Made by a program: the position numbers and the translations under genes
Assembly (NCBI GenBank): GCA_024349245.1
Contig: JALDNG010001387.1
Location: 85,193 to 149,192, forward strand
Direction: 5' to 3'
Length of the DNA: 64,000 nt
Origin: Neodontobutis hainanensis
Taxonomy: Eukaryota > Chordata > Actinopteri > Gobiiformes > Odontobutidae
Notes under the pieces: generated by a model
Seen by the model: only the letters and a program-made list of their open reading frames with translations
What the model was told of the DNA's origin: nothing
Database searches by the model: none
In this document: positions 49,384-63,683 of the stretch, piece after piece
How positions within the stretch are numbered: the first letter of the stretch is position 1
Layout: each line of letters starts with the position of its first letter

Positions 49384-51517
49384 CAGGGGTGGCCAACCCT
49401 AATGAGCGTTCGGGCCATTTTAGAAATTTATCATAAACTCGCGGGCCGCATAAAATTTATATGTCATTCATAAGTGATAAGACGCTAATAAAAATGAAAT
49501 TAAACAAAATTAAATAATATTACTCAAAAACACAAAGTAAAAATTATATTTATAAAATAATTCTCACAAATTTAATTTATTCAATTTATGAGATATTTGC
49601 TTTTCTATGCTCTCACTTAACTTCTGCAGATCGATATCTATGCTTGTATTTGGACATCGTAATTGGTTTTGTAGATTTTCGTCCGTCAAACTCGAACGTG
49701 ATTTATGTTTAGTAAATTTCATTTTCGAAAAAAATGATTCGCAGATATAAGTTGATCCAAATGCACCTACGACTTTTTGTGGCAGATTTCTCAAATTTGA
49801 AAATCTTTCTCTTGTGAAATAAATTTTATAAAAATCAGGCTTAGATTTTGATGCTTCAAAAATTTGTCTTAATTCGTTATTGCATTGTAAATCAATCAAC
49901 ACCATCTGGATATGTTCTGGGACGGATTCGACATCGACATAAAAATGAGATGAATATATTTCAAATATCTTATTGTATTTGTGTAAATTAGCAAAGCGAC
50001 TTTCAAAGGCAACTATAAGTTTTCCGATTTCTTGTGCATATTTAAAATAATTGTTATTTCGTGGATTTTTCCTTTCTTTTAATAATGGAAAATGCTGAAC
50101 GTTTTTATTTTTCAATTGAGATTCGAATAGTTGCAATTTTCTTTGAAAGGCTTTGATATGATTGAACGCATCTACTATTAAATTGTCTTTTCCCTGCAAG
50201 GAGACGTTTAATTGATTGAGTTTTTCAACAATATCCACTAAAAAAACAAATCCATTAACCACTCATCATCTTTCAGTTCGGGTATTGGTCTTTGCCTGTC
50301 ATTCATAAACTCATTAATTTCTTGCCGAAGCTCATAGAATCGTTTTAAACATTTTCCACGACTTAACCATCTAACTTGACTGAAATATATTATGTCTCCG
50401 TATTCAGAATTCATTTCATTCAGAAATTCTTTAAATTGTCGGAGAGAAAGTGCATGCGAACGAATGTAATTCACTGTTTTGATTACTACATTCATTATAT
50501 GATTCATTGATAACGTTTAGGCACTTAAATTCTGTTGATGAATCAAACAGTGGATAATAAATAAATCATCTTTCTGAACACGATTTTGAATATCGTTCTT
50601 GAATTCCTTTTTATCTATTAGTAATTTTACAGCTCTGTTTTCTTTATTGATCAAAACAGGTGCGCCATCAGTTGATATTCCAGAAAGGGTATCCAAATTC
50701 ATATTATTCTCATGTAAACATCTTTCGATGGCATGGAATATATCTTCACCTTTTGTTCTATTCTTCAAACTAACCATGTTTAACATTTCCTCTGTTATTT
50801 GAAATGATTCATTTACTCCACGAACAAATATTACAAGCTGCGCTGTATCTGATATATCTGTGCTTTCATCAAATGCCAATGAGAAAAATTTAAAATATTG
50901 AATTCGTTCACGTAGCTTGATGATAATTTCATTTGAAATATCGTTTATTCGACGACAAATCGTTTGCCGGGAAAGACTCAGATTTGAAAATGATTCGCAT
51001 TTGTCTAGAAAAAGAGTTTTCGCTGCAGCTTCTAAACATTCCTTTATGAAGTCTCCTTCCGAAAACGCTTTCATTCATTTTCCAATCAAAAGAGAAATAG
51101 AATAACTTGCTTTTACAATTCGGTTTGGTTGTTGTAGTGACAGAAGAAACATTTTTGTTGAGATTGTAACTGCGATTCAAATTCTTTGAGTCTAGTTTCT
51201 TTAATCTCTTTATCGAATTTTATATAATCACAATGTTTCGCTTCGTAGTGTCTTTTAACATTGTATTCTTTGAATACAGCAACGTGTTCTCGACAAATTA
51301 AACAGATTAGCTTTTTATTTTCGAGTATAAAAAAGTATTTTTCTTCCCACTCTTCGCTATATCTTCTGTTTTCATCTATTATTGTTCGTTTTTTAGAATG
51401 CATGCTGAAATTAGAGGGGGATGAAAAAATTTTTTTTACTTTTTTCCGTTGAAAATAAACGTGTTTATAAAAATGCTAAAACTCTGCGGGCCGCGGGCCA
51501 CGGGTTGGCCACCCCTG
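49384..51517 (-). mobile_element. hAT DNA transposon, GTF2IRD2/ZBED-like type, 2.1 kb, relatively young
   Basis: The termini are an identical inverted repeat beginning CAGGGGTGGCCAACCC at both ends, followed by GC-rich subterminal sequence (GCGGGCCGC near both ends), in an otherwise AT-rich body. 8-bp target duplications flank it. The transposase reads on the minus strand and is recognisable over nearly its whole length with only a few breaks. Well-preserved ends, a matching duplication and long intact frames mark this as the youngest element in the window. Confidence 0.92.
49564..51403 (-). pseudogene. hAT transposase, nearly full length, few disabling changes
   Basis: In reading order: 51403-51113 has an N-terminal zinc-binding segment, KKLICLICREHVAVFKEYNV then KRHYEAKH, giving the C2H2-type BED-like set C-x2-C and H-x4-H. 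A frame break near 51113-51074 leads to 51074-50517 with the catalytic-core segment FKFFSLAFDESTDISDTAQL and GISTDGAPVLI. A stop at 50517 is followed by 50507-50238, with YFSQVRWLSRGKCLKRFYEL. Another shift near 50250 leads to 50262-49564 with NVSLQGKDNL and the C-terminal dimerisation region YICESFFSKMKFTKHKSRSS, ending KLNKLNL. This is the layout of GTF2IRD2/ZBED5-like hAT proteins. About three disabling changes make it presumably inactive here, although intact copies could supply enzyme. Confidence 0.88.
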
Positions 51518-51525
51518 ATCTACAC
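51518..51525 (+). repeat. right target-site duplication of the second hAT element
   Basis: ATCTACAC, paired with ATCTTCAC at 49376-49383. Confidence 0.8.
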
Positions 51526-54500
51526 CATGATTTCTCACGAATATATTTTTTCATCAAATAATACTATGATCCTATTTATATTTTAAGTAATTTTTTTTAA
51601 TTTAAAACATATCAAAATCTTTTTTGCTTAATATTATTTAAATTAATGATTTTTATTTCATAAACTATAATACATCTTCAGCGATGAGGAAAATAAAAAT
51701 ATTAAAATTCATTTAATTTTCAACGTTTTTTGTTCCGATAGAATAAAAATATTTTAATTATTATTTATCCTCATGGAAAAGATGTTCAGTAGAGAAAGCA
51801 GGATTAAGTTATGACTGAATTAATGGTTTTAGTGCTGACCTCACACTATTCAAACACCACAGCAAGTTAAAAAGGTATCTACCAAAGCAAAGATATTTCG
51901 AATAGAGTTATACTTGAGAGCATATTTGATCTTATTCCCTTAGAACAATATTTTTGAAGATATGACTCAAACTGCAAAAGGATAAAACAAAATTTTATAC
52001 TTTATATTATCAAACTCTTTTATTTATCAACAATCTCCTTTTAAGAATAAAAATGTAAATTATAATAACCTATTAAACGAATTTATGTCCTTATTATATT
52101 GTGAAATATAAAATTTCCAAGTTTATTTGGCGTAAAACTATTTTATAAAAATGACAAAGCTAGATGGCCGTCAACTTAAATATGACATACAGTTCAAATA
52201 AAATTCGGTTCCATCTTTACTCAGCCTACAAAAAAAATTAATTTACTTTTATATTCTAGATCCTAATAGTGTTTTATCTTATTTTTAGGATCTACATTTA
52301 TAAAAATATTTTTTATAGCTACACTCGTAACAGGAATAAATTCATGATAAATTTTCTCAATAAAAGATATTTCAGAATTTTATATTTTTGAAAATTATAT
52401 TTTATGATCCCTTTGATGAATGAGATTGACGTTATGATTTTGACTTTTAAACTTATTTTTATATAAATAAGTTATATTTAAAAGTCTCAGAAGGGAATTT
52501 ATTTTTCAATCAAGAATCGTTCGAATTACGTCAAATCTTTTAAAAATTGATAGCAACGAAACTGGTTGAAATTTAAGTTATCTGATTTAATTTTTATAAA
52601 AAAGTTTAAGTCAAAGATGAATGAATTCAATTGATAAAATTATTAATTGTGCTGACTCTGATTAAAACTGTTTTAACGTGTAAACTTGTTATTATTCGAG
52701 TTAAACAGATTTTCAAATTAAACAATTAAAATATTTTACAATTTAAATTAGAAAAACTTTAAAATATCAAAAAAGTAACTTTAGTTAAATTTCCTTTCAA
52801 ATTTAATATATTCAATTTGAGATTATGTTGAATACTAGTTATGGTATAAAAGAGCACCAAATTCTAAATTAGAACTTCGATTCTAAAAAATATGTTTTGA
52901 AAATCGATCATCAAATTTGTCTCAGACTGATTCATTTTGAAACATGAGATGATTAATTGTTTTTTTTAATCATAAGCAATTATTTATAATGTATTTATAA
53001 GATAAGGTTCATTTATATATATAATGAGAGTAAATAAACAACATAATAGGAAAAAATAAACTTTTATCATTTACTCTAAAGAATTTTTAAATTTTAAACT
53101 ATCTGATTTAATGTCATAAGATCTTGAAATACATTTGATATAATTTATGGACTTTGAAGGTTTAAGTGATTTGAAAATATCTTATCGATTATATTTATTT
53201 TATAGGATAAATTTTCACAAAAATTTTACATAACTTTATCAATTTTCTCAAATAAAACTAAAGACAGAAAATTCCTTATAAATTTGTCAAAAGTAGAGAT
53301 TATATTTAAATTTAATATTAAATTTTTTTTCAGGAAACTAATATAAAGGATTTTAATTTGATAAATATAAAACAAAGTTATATCTTTTTTGGATAAAAAT
53401 AAAAAACAAAAAAATAAAATTTTAAAGAATATGCTTTACTTTAAAAAATCATTAATTTTTTCAATATAAATTTTCTAAATTCGATTATTATTCAGAAATG
53501 GAAAAACAAAAATAGTTAAAAATTACTAATATATGCAAAAACCGTTTAAAAAGAATATTTTTGAGAGCATGTTTATCTTCAGTAATATACTCACAAACAA
53601 ACATCCTGATAATATTTTTTTATTGATATAAAATCATCATTTAAAAGATTTTAAAATGCAAGATGCATAGACGAAAAAAAGATCAAACTTTACACCTAAT
53701 GTTTCAAATAAAATCATCTTTGAACAATATTAAAACAGTGTAATAATATTTTAATCATTACTGAAAAATATTGAATGTTGAAAAAGTTTCAGTGAATTCA
53801 AGACACATAAATCAACGATATTAATTAAAAACTGAGTTTATTGTTTAATTTCAGTTTAATTAATGGAATAAAAAATTAAAATCTCAAAATGTAAGAATGA
53901 TATTTTGTCAGTCCGTCAGATTTTCAATGATGTATTGAACAAAATTATCTTTTTCATCAAATAGAAATAATATTTTACTTTATAGAATATAAAGTAATAC
54001 AATGTTATTTACATATTTTTGGAGTCTCTTGATTATATTTTTTCAGTTTTTGGTTAATTGACGAATAAATAAATTTAAAAATTAATAACTGAAAGAAATA
54101 TTTGATCAAAGATTTAGTCATTAATTTAACATGAAGTAGCTAAAAATAGATTTTTATCGATCAAAAACTGAAAATTTGGGAAACTATTAAGTACGCAAAA
54201 GATTCAAGATAATTCAAAATAAGTTTAAGTTGCTTCAAAATTTTGAAATGAACGGCGAAGTTCAGGTTTCATAAAAAGATTTTTATAATCTACATATGAC
54301 CTTAAGTATATATATATGTAAAAAAAGAAGAATCATTTTCAGTAATTACTTCAGTTTTAGGTTAAATTTGTTCAACAATTTTTATAAATTTAAATGGGTA
54401 AAAAGCTAACATAGTGATAAAAGGGTTCTAAGCCTAGTATGGATAAAAATAAGAGAAAATTCTCATGTGTAAATAAAACTACATCAAAACTTTATAAACC

Positions 54501-57500
54501 CAAGGCACAGATATCAAAGAACTTAAATCCTTGTGTTTATTAAATATGAAAAATAGACATCTTCACTGTATTCACACTGTTTTTTAAAAAAAAATTTGTT
54601 CTTATAGAGATAAATTTATTTTAAAATACTATTGAAACAGTCAATTACCCGATTTGACTTGGTATACGAAAGAAAAGTTTTAAAATAATAAAGATTTAAT
54701 TTATCAACTACGGATCCCTATCTTTACTAAACCAGATTATGATGATTATTTCATTCTGTTTATCAGCTCTTGTTCCTCAAGATAAAGGAAAATGCAAAAC
54801 TATCTATGTTTTAAAGATTTTAAACAGAGCTGTTTAGAAGAGGATGAATGAGGAAAAGTAAAGAAATTTAAATTATTTTAATAATTATTAAAGAAGAAAT
54901 TTGGCATTTATAGGTTGCTCAAAATTTTCGAAAAATTTAAGACTTAAATGAGAAAATTTATCAACACTGTAGATTTTAAGGATAAAAGACAGGATATATA
55001 GTTAGATATCAATCAGTCAAACCCGCCGTGAAATAAAATCTTAAATGTATTTTAGCTCTGAAAGACATAAATAAATGGCGAGGCTACAAAAAAATCTGAA
55101 CAAAGATATCTACTTTCTGAAAATGTCTTGTAAATTACAAATTATTTAATGGAGAAGATAAAAAGAATGTTTCTTAGATAAAAAAATAAAGCTTGATAAT
55201 CAAAATATTTTGAATAATGAACTTAAAAATATTATTTTAAAGATTAAGTTTATTTTAGGAATATTTACATTATAATTTTCGGGTGGAACAGATGATTATA
55301 TTTACAAAAACGATGATGTGAATAATTGAAAGGATTAAGTCATTAATAGCAAAAAATATACAGAAAAAATTATCTAACCATACCACAAACTAAATCATAA
55401 AAATAATTGAGGAATTACACGAAATTTTATTTCATAAAAAAGCATCTTAATTTTTAGAAATTTTCTATTTCAATTCTTACGCGGAGTTCTTCTTGTAATT
55501 TTTAACCGTATAATAATTCTTCTTCGAATAAATTATATCATCATATATTTAAAATTTTATGCTTGATTAACGTTATAATTGGATCTTAATTTTCAAAACC
55601 ATCAATAATTGAAATTTTTTAAAATGATTACAACGATTGATAAAAATATTTAATTTTTTTTTAATTTAACAGTGGTTCTTCAAATTATTATCGTTTCTTT
55701 GAGGTTTATTCATACCAGTTCAATTTCAAGGTGATACAAAAATATGATGATATCTATAATTTCATCAGTAAATTCTTGGTTATTTAGTCTTTAATAAAAA
55801 ATTTTAAATGAAAACAAAGTTCGAAAATATACATCTTTATTCTTTCTAAAGTTGAAAAATTATTTTTATGAAAATGTATCAATCATTGTTGTCAACATTG
55901 TAAATCGTTATTATTTTCGCCCAAATATTAGCATTATAAGATTCAATCAATTGAATACATTTAAACAGATTTTTTTATGATAATTTATAAATATGCAAAA
56001 TAAAATTTGTTTTAATCATGCATTTATATTTTTAATTTAAAAAAACGGAAAGATTATTGCATATCACCGTTTCTGAAAGAAATGAGATACTGAGATATAT
56101 TATAACCATAATAAAACTATAACAAGTTATAAAACATTAAAAAATATGCAGAATTATAAATCTACGTAATATCAAAAATTAAATGTCTTTTAGTTACTGT
56201 GTCTGTTTTTTTTGTTTCACTTTTATATCAATTTTTTCAAAAACAGAAAATTAAAAAAAACTTTGTTGATGAAGCCTATTATTTCGGTCATGAAGTATTA
56301 AATAAATTAGAATAATAAAAAAAAATTAATTTAACAATAATATTCATAACCTAATTATAATCCATTGTTACAAAAATCAAAAATTTTCATTTTAAAAGAT
56401 TTACGTAAAATCATAAACCATTAAAGCTAGAAAACAAAATATTTACATTATATTTAAGGTTATATCAGATTTTTAACATTAAAATATGCCCTCAAACAAG
56501 AAAGATGAAAATATAAATAAATAATCATATATGATGCATGGATTTAATGAAAAATGCTTCACAGCTTCAATCAGAAATTTTATTTTAATGAATATATAAT
56601 TTAAAAAAACATAAATTTGAATCAATTTTAAAATTTCATACAAAATTTTTGTAATTATTATTTTATTGATTGTAAGCCAGAAAATATAAATTTATGTGCG
56701 CACATGAAATTAATTATTTTTAATTTGCTTTTAGAGGTTTATCCTTTGTCCCCTTTTTTGATTATAACGCTAGTCTGACTTTTATTACCAACTTTTCACC
56801 CTACACAATTTTTATGTTCTCTAAATCCTCCCATGATATGTAATTTAAATCTTTATTTGTTTATTTAAATTTAAAACATTTGAGAAATTTATATTTATCT
56901 ACATGTTCATAAAACTATTTTACATGGAAATATAAATATAAAAGGATTTCATCAAAAAGATGTATTAAAATCTGTTGAAAGCACTTAAAAAAACGTGGAA
57001 CAAATTAACTTCGAGAGACGAATTGTAAGCTTGAGATTTTCGCTCTTTTAAGACTCAATGATATTATATAGTTTTGTGTAATTACATATTTTGACACATG
57101 GAGATAAATTTTTATTGAAAAAAAGAGTGGAATTGGACAAAAACTATTCATGAAACTGCCGAATTCGATAAAGGCTTTTGCACAAAAATTCATATGAAAA
57201 GAAATATAAAACATAAGGTTATATTTTGATGATCTTAGATATGCATTATAAATATAAATCATATATTCTCTTTTGAAGCATTGCACAGCGTATTCACATG
57301 GTATTAACATCAAGCAAGAATCTAATGAAGCGACTTATCATTTTCATTGATACATATTTGATATGTATTTTAAAGCTAAACAGTGATAGTGGTTTGTTTT
57401 AACACCTAAAATAACTGATGGAAAAATTCATGAAATACAAACCAGTTATTTTTATTCAGATGGTTGTGGTGAAGTATCTTTGCCTGAAGATTTTCATGAT

Positions 57501-58340
57501 TTCTAAGGCTTTCCATTTCATAAACAGATATCAAGATTAATAACATGATAGATAAAAGAATATTTTGAATTGTAAAATAAATTTAAATTTAAGAATGATA
57601 AATTCCTTGCAGGCTTCAATATAATGAAATTTTATTTAGAAAATGCGATTATGAGATTTCAATTTACATTCTCTCGAATATTATCATTCTCAGATATTTC
57701 AATGGTGAAGATAAATACTTGAACACAACATAAATTTGTTTTGATTTATTATTTTGATTTGTCTTGATAAATTTGGATCTATTGGCTAAAATTTTGGTTT
57801 TATAATACAGATGTAAATAAAAAAGTGTCAATATTTTTGGGATATTAACTTTGATATTTTATAATTCATTACCCTAGTTTTTCAAATATTCACAGACTGA
57901 CATTTAAAAGTGTTTTAATTGAAAATAGTAGGATAAGTAGTCAATCTTCATCAAAATTCCATTATTATAAACAATGATAAATTAAAAATTTAAGGAAACC
58001 TCACAAAAATTTTTTAGAACATTTAACGGAATAATTTTTGAGATATTTGTTAAATATTTGATAATATGGTAAGAAATACTCATTAAAACAAAAATGCTGA
58101 ATACATTATAGATCAATAATGTGAATAAACCATTCTAAAAATGTATTTATTTTCTTACTTTTTTAAAGTTTCAAGGTAAATCAAGAAATAAACGATTTAA
58201 TAAAGTGAATATTAATCAGTTTAAATTGATTTTGACCAATCAACTGGATGTAAAATTTGTGAAATACTAGATTTCACGTAGCATGACAAAGAAAAGTGAT
58301 GACAGGATTACTGATGTAAAATATTAACATTATTCGAAGT
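51526..58340. other. AT-rich desert, no gene seen
   Basis: Nearly 7 kb of the most AT-rich DNA in the window. The longest frame (102 codons, 57005-57313, minus) has no recognisable feature. Confidence 0.55.
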
Positions 58341-61300
58341 TTTCAGAGAGACTGTTTATTACGTCATGATGCCGAATAAGCTTATTTTGGATATTTTAAT
58401 GAACCCACCTGAAGCAAAGGATGATTATCATACGAAAATCTACGAATCATCTTGGGTCTATCAAACATCGCGAATGTAAAAGATTCCTAATGCTGAAAAA
58501 AAGTGCTTATCTTCTTCGTTCATGAGCCGAAAAATTGAACAAGTTTAGCGTGGTATTCATTATAACTACGCATAGTTCAGTTAAAGAGTTCATTTATATA
58601 ATTCAGATTATTCTATATCAATATATTGGAAGGTCAATCGAATATAAATTGGAGTTTGTTTGATCGCTAGGTCTTGATTATTCCTAAATAATTCGACAGA
58701 ATAGTTAAAGGAGATAATTTCTGAGTTTTGTGTTTGAGACATGAATATAAGATGAAACATTAATGTTTCTATTGGTCAGATAGGAAAATTAATAAAATCG
58801 CTCGGTAAGCGATTCAAAATATTGTCTATGAGGCACTCTAAATGAGAACCTTTTGCTAACTGGCTGGACCCCTATTTTCAAATCAAGAGATGATTTTAAT
58901 TTTCTTCCATATGTGAGTTTTGCGGGATAATATTGTGTCGAAGTGATTGACGTTGCTCTGATGGCATTAAGAACAAAGTTGAGGTGGCGACCCCAGTTAT
59001 TTTTGTAACCGTTTAAATGATGAAGCTACAACTGTTTAATTGTCCCATTTGAGCACTCCATCATTCCGTTTCTAGGTGGGTGGTAAGGTTAGGTTCTAGA
59101 CTTGGTAATATTTACTATCTTGAATTTGGAGATGTGGATTTCGGATTTAATTTACGCTCCATAGTAATAGTGGATAGTCGAACTTATGCGGAACCTGAAA
59201 CTCTAACAAACCATAAGCCTGTCAACTGCAGTACTTGCGACTTGACCTTGAACTACTTTGTCTTCTACACGCGTCGTGTAATGATTTATAAATACAATGA
59301 TTTATTTGTTCCCGACTGCTGTTGTTGGAAGAGGATCGGTAAGATATATCTCCAATATATTGGACTCAAGATTATTGACGATCTTTAAAACAAACTTCGA
59401 AGAGTGTAGTTCTTCGATTTGTTATGTTACATTTATGATATTGTTTGATCCAAATATATACATCGGTCTTCGTACCTGGCCAATAGTTAGATGATTTCAA
59501 GTCATTAATTGTTTATTTGAGTGAAAGATGTGAAAATGTATGTTCGTGTGCGATTTCAAAAACTCTCTTTGGTTGGTTTTTTTGTAATCACAGAAACTGT
59601 ACAGCTTCTAAGTATACAAAAAGGAAGGATTCGGTCATTTACTTGAAGGTTGTTTCTAACTAGCATGTATTCAACAAAATAATGTCATTAGGTTGCATTA
59701 ATGAAAGTAGGTGAATGACCACAAGTGATAATCTGCATGATTAAGATTATATTTAAGTATTTTTTTGCTCTATTTTTATAAAAAGATGGATTTAAAGAGA
59801 TTACCATGACTGAACATGAAAGTTAATCAGCTCTGGTATTCTATCGACTTGGAGGATATGTAATATTTTAGGAAGACTCTTCAAGTTCTATCATCCAGCA
59901 CCTCCTGCCCAATTTTATATACTTCATGTTCCTGAAAGATTCAATGGGGTTGTGATCAGTATTTAAAACGAACTTTATTGAGATAAAGGTAAAAAACTGA
60001 ATTTCATAACAGCCAGTATAACTGTCAGATGTTTTTTGTCGAAAATTGAGTATATCATTTGATTAGTGTTTTATTTATGAACGAAGAATTAAATAGGCGA
60101 TTCGTTTCCTTGTATTACTTAAGAAATGGCCCCAGTTAAGTAACCTAAAGCATCTGTGGTGATGATAAATTGCAACTCTAGATCGGTGAACGTAGCATTG
60201 TAATTTTTGCAATTTCATTTTTGAGTTTTTCCTAGGCTGTTTGGCAAATTTTGGTCATTTCCCCTTTTGTTTCTATCTACAACAGTGTGAAAAGTATGAG
60301 GCATGTATGAGGATTACGTTCGAAGAATTTTTTGTAACAGTTGAACTTTCCAAAAAACGACAGGAACTCTTGATTGATGACTGAATTTTCAAACTCATAA
60401 TGGGTATCGTATTTTTTTTTGGTCAGGAGAGATGAGGGACTGGGAAATAACTTATCCTAAATATCGAATTATAGTTTGTGCAAATATGGATTTATCTTTC
60501 TTTAATTTTACTCCTGCATCTGAAATTTTCGATAAAATAGAACACACTTGAAGTGGATAAGAATACCATCCTTTGAATATATAATGAAGTCCTCTTGGTA
60601 GGTTACTGCGTCTGTCGTTTTGCAAATGATTTCATCTATCATACTATGAAAAGTTGAAAAGACAGTTGAGAATCCAAATTGTGGGATATTTAACTAAGAA
60701 TATAGCATTGTAGACCTGAAAAAATATTGTTTTTTTCTTTGTTATGAACAGATACTGTACACAACTAATAAACGTTTTTGATGACTATAACTGAGATAAA
60801 ATCTATGTCAGATAGTTGGTGGACATGATCTTCCATAGGTAAAAGGGGATACTTATCATTTTTATTTATTTTGTTCAGTTTCCTTAAGTCGACGTTGGGT
60901 CTTTTTGTACCATCTTTCTTTTTATACTAGGTTGATTTTTCAGCACCAAAAACTACAACACGGACGAATCATTTTATTTTCTTGAATGTGGTTAATTGTC
61001 CCTTTTGTTCAGTCTGCTAAAATTGAGGAATTCTGTAAAGACAACTTTTAAGTGGACGGTGGTTTCATGTGTCAATACGGTAGGCTATGATGTTTGTAAA
61101 ACCACTTCCGAAATTTATTTCGCGAAACGATAATTACATTTCTCTATAAGGTTATAAATATCATTGAGATTTTGTGAGAACTGATTCACCTTAACTGAGT
61201 TGACTTGTCCTGTATAAGGCTAGTAAAAGATTTTTATCCTAAACGTTGATTATGAGATGATTTTATTTTGTGAAATCTCTCATGTAAAACAAAAGTCAGC

Positions 61301-62390
61301 GTATGTATGAAGAAGAAGCTCCATGTAGGCTGATCGTCGTTTAGAAAAAATAGTAATTGATATAGAGCAGACCGTTTTAATCTTCTGCCCAAAACCTGCG
61401 GTTAAACTTATGTTTTAGCGACATACAGCGATATAATCCACGCCACGAGAAGTAACAAAGCTCACACACTCTCCGCTGTCAACAAGAGAAGTGAAAGATG
61501 TCCAGTCGCGCATCAAAAGTATTTAGAATTGTGCGTCGATACATTTTTGATGAACGGAAGGTCATGCAAAGTTCTTAAAATAAGATTTTTGGTTGTCTAA
61601 AAGTTCGCATACGAAGTCAACGTGACATCTTCGATTAGCTTTGTGGCACACGGCGAATGCTAGACATGTTAGACTTCTGTAGTATTTTAAGCCGCATTTG
61701 CCACATGAGCTTAATTTTTGTCTTATCTGTGAATGGTTGGCGTTGTTGGATAGCATTGCAGCTATGTCGTATTCGAGGTTTAAAATTTGATGTCTTTCTA
61801 TCTGGCAAGCTGTCATTTCCCCTTAGTCGTTCTTTGCTACACTTTTCATCTTTAAACCAAATATATGTTTTCTCTATCACTATTGTATATTTGTGAAACA
61901 TAAAAATAACTCGATTCCATAATCTAAATTGACTTTAAGATTCTATTGTAGGAGAGTTATCTATGATTCAACGATTCGCTGAGATATCAGGAAGAAGAAA
62001 TATTCTTTTAAAATTGGACGAGAGAAGTTCATCAGCGTGAAGGATTCTTTGTATAAGTTGGAAATCGAAGCTAAAGAATCAGGTGTTAAAACTTTAGGTT
62101 GCGAGTCTGCGCAGTAGCTTAAACTTTTTAACGAAAAATATTAAACGATGACTGACTAAAGTCTTGATATTTTTCCTCGTTATTCGATCTATTCGAGTAG
62201 ATCTGCTTCCTAAGATCTGGATGACATGCCAACCAGAGGTTTTTGAGGAATTTATCTGGAGACCATTCTAAGGATGTGCTGATAAAAGTTAATTTATCCA
62301 CTTGGTACTCTGTTTGTTCAGACATGTAAAATTTGATTTTCATCATAGCAGTCATCTATGGAAGAAAAGGATGATCATAACGACAATTTA
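58340..62390 (-). mobile_element. Ty3/Gypsy retrotransposon remnant C, gag to integrase (decayed)
   Basis: Minus strand, from high to low coordinates. Gag-like piece: 62355-62128 with SEQTEYQVDKLTFISTSLEW. Protease: near 61490-61530, WTSFTSLVDSGECVSFV keeps a DSG active-site triplet. Reverse transcriptase: near 60880-61000 a lysine-rich KKKDGTKRPNVDLRKLNKIN block with KYPLLPMEDHV after it, then TYQEDFIIYSKD near 60600, a YxDD box changed to YQED. RNase H: NTDHNPIESFRNMKY near 59920-59970. Integrase: HPPRNGMMECSNGTIKQ and NNWGRHLNFVLNAIRATS between 59080 and 58930, around the catalytic glutamate position. Many stops and frame changes. It differs from remnants A, B and D in motif wording, so it is a separate lineage or much older. 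No LTRs identified. Confidence 0.8.
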
Positions 62391-63683
62391 CAAACCACCC
62401 ACAGTGTATCCAATATCTCTCAAGCTAAACCACCCTTGAGACAAAATGCCACAGAGTTACTATTTTTCAAGTTTTGCTGATGAGAGGATTAGGTTTTAAG
62501 TGGAAAGAATCACACACTACTCGAAACATAATTTTTATAATTCATAAGTATATCGAAAGAGTGAAAATTTCTAAAGGCATTACAAAGTGAGAAGAACTTT
62601 CTCCAAGGAAGTAAAAGAGACAAAGATACTTAGAAAAAATGCTTTTAGGTATAAACTAATCTATGTTCTGAAAAAGAAGTGTATGATTTCGTTAACTAAT
62701 GTTTGTTGCCAGTTCAAAATAGAAATTTTAATGGTGTTAATTTCCTTTAGCTATTCTAAGAAAAAAGGATTGACCAAATAAGATATATCACAATTACAAC
62801 ATCTGTAAAATGTGACAATAATAATGAATTATCAAATCCAAAACTTTCACTTTAAATAATTTCCTTCTCTTATGACACAATAAAAGCTGAAAATTAATAG
62901 GAAAACGCAAAATGTTATAAAGTTAAATTATTAAAATAGATCATATAAAAAGAATAAAACTGAACATAATCGTATTTTCCAACATCATGAAATCTTTGAA
63001 AACTATTCACAATTTAAACACATAAACATTGACCATGATACCATATTTGAGAATTTGTTGATGTTAGTGAAACACCATATAATAGCCAATATATATATAT
63101 ATATATTATGAACTAAAAGATTGTATAGTTTGGTTGTTAGAATTTGAGAGAAATGTAAATTTATTAACTCAAACCGTATCGATGGAAGTTTTAGAAATGT
63201 TTTTGTGTATATTTAATCAGCATTAGTATAAGAAGCACTAAATAAAAGAATAATCGTTGATTTATCGAAAAAATCCGTGCTTAGCTTTCACATTCCCAAC
63301 TCATACTAAAGTTAGAATAAAAATTACATTTTTATATATTTTGGTGTCTCTTTTCTGCTAATTATAAGGGAAAACAAATCAAATATCTCAATATGCCAAA
63401 AAATATACCAATTTATTTTGTAAAGTATCCAAAGAAAAAACCCATACAAGTTAAAACTTTAGAATATATGTCATGTCATAGATGGTTTGCTTAAATTGGT
63501 TCGTATTATCATACAACATAGAAAAAATATGCCAACTAAGATAACATCCTTTCGTAAATATGGACAAACTTGTGTAAATATAAGTTTAATCTGTTTGGTA
63601 ATTTCATAAAATGAATAATTCAGAAAATAAGCTTTCCATTGAAAACAATAAGAAGAAAAAAATAATTGTTGAAAAAACTCTCA
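62391..63683. other. AT-rich, nothing recognised apart from a microsatellite
   Basis: No gene seen. The 64-codon frame at 62587-62781 is basic and without motif. A short AT dinucleotide run is at 63089-63106. Confidence 0.5.
63089..63106. repeat. (AT)9 microsatellite
   Basis: Eighteen bases of alternating A and T. Confidence 0.9.
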
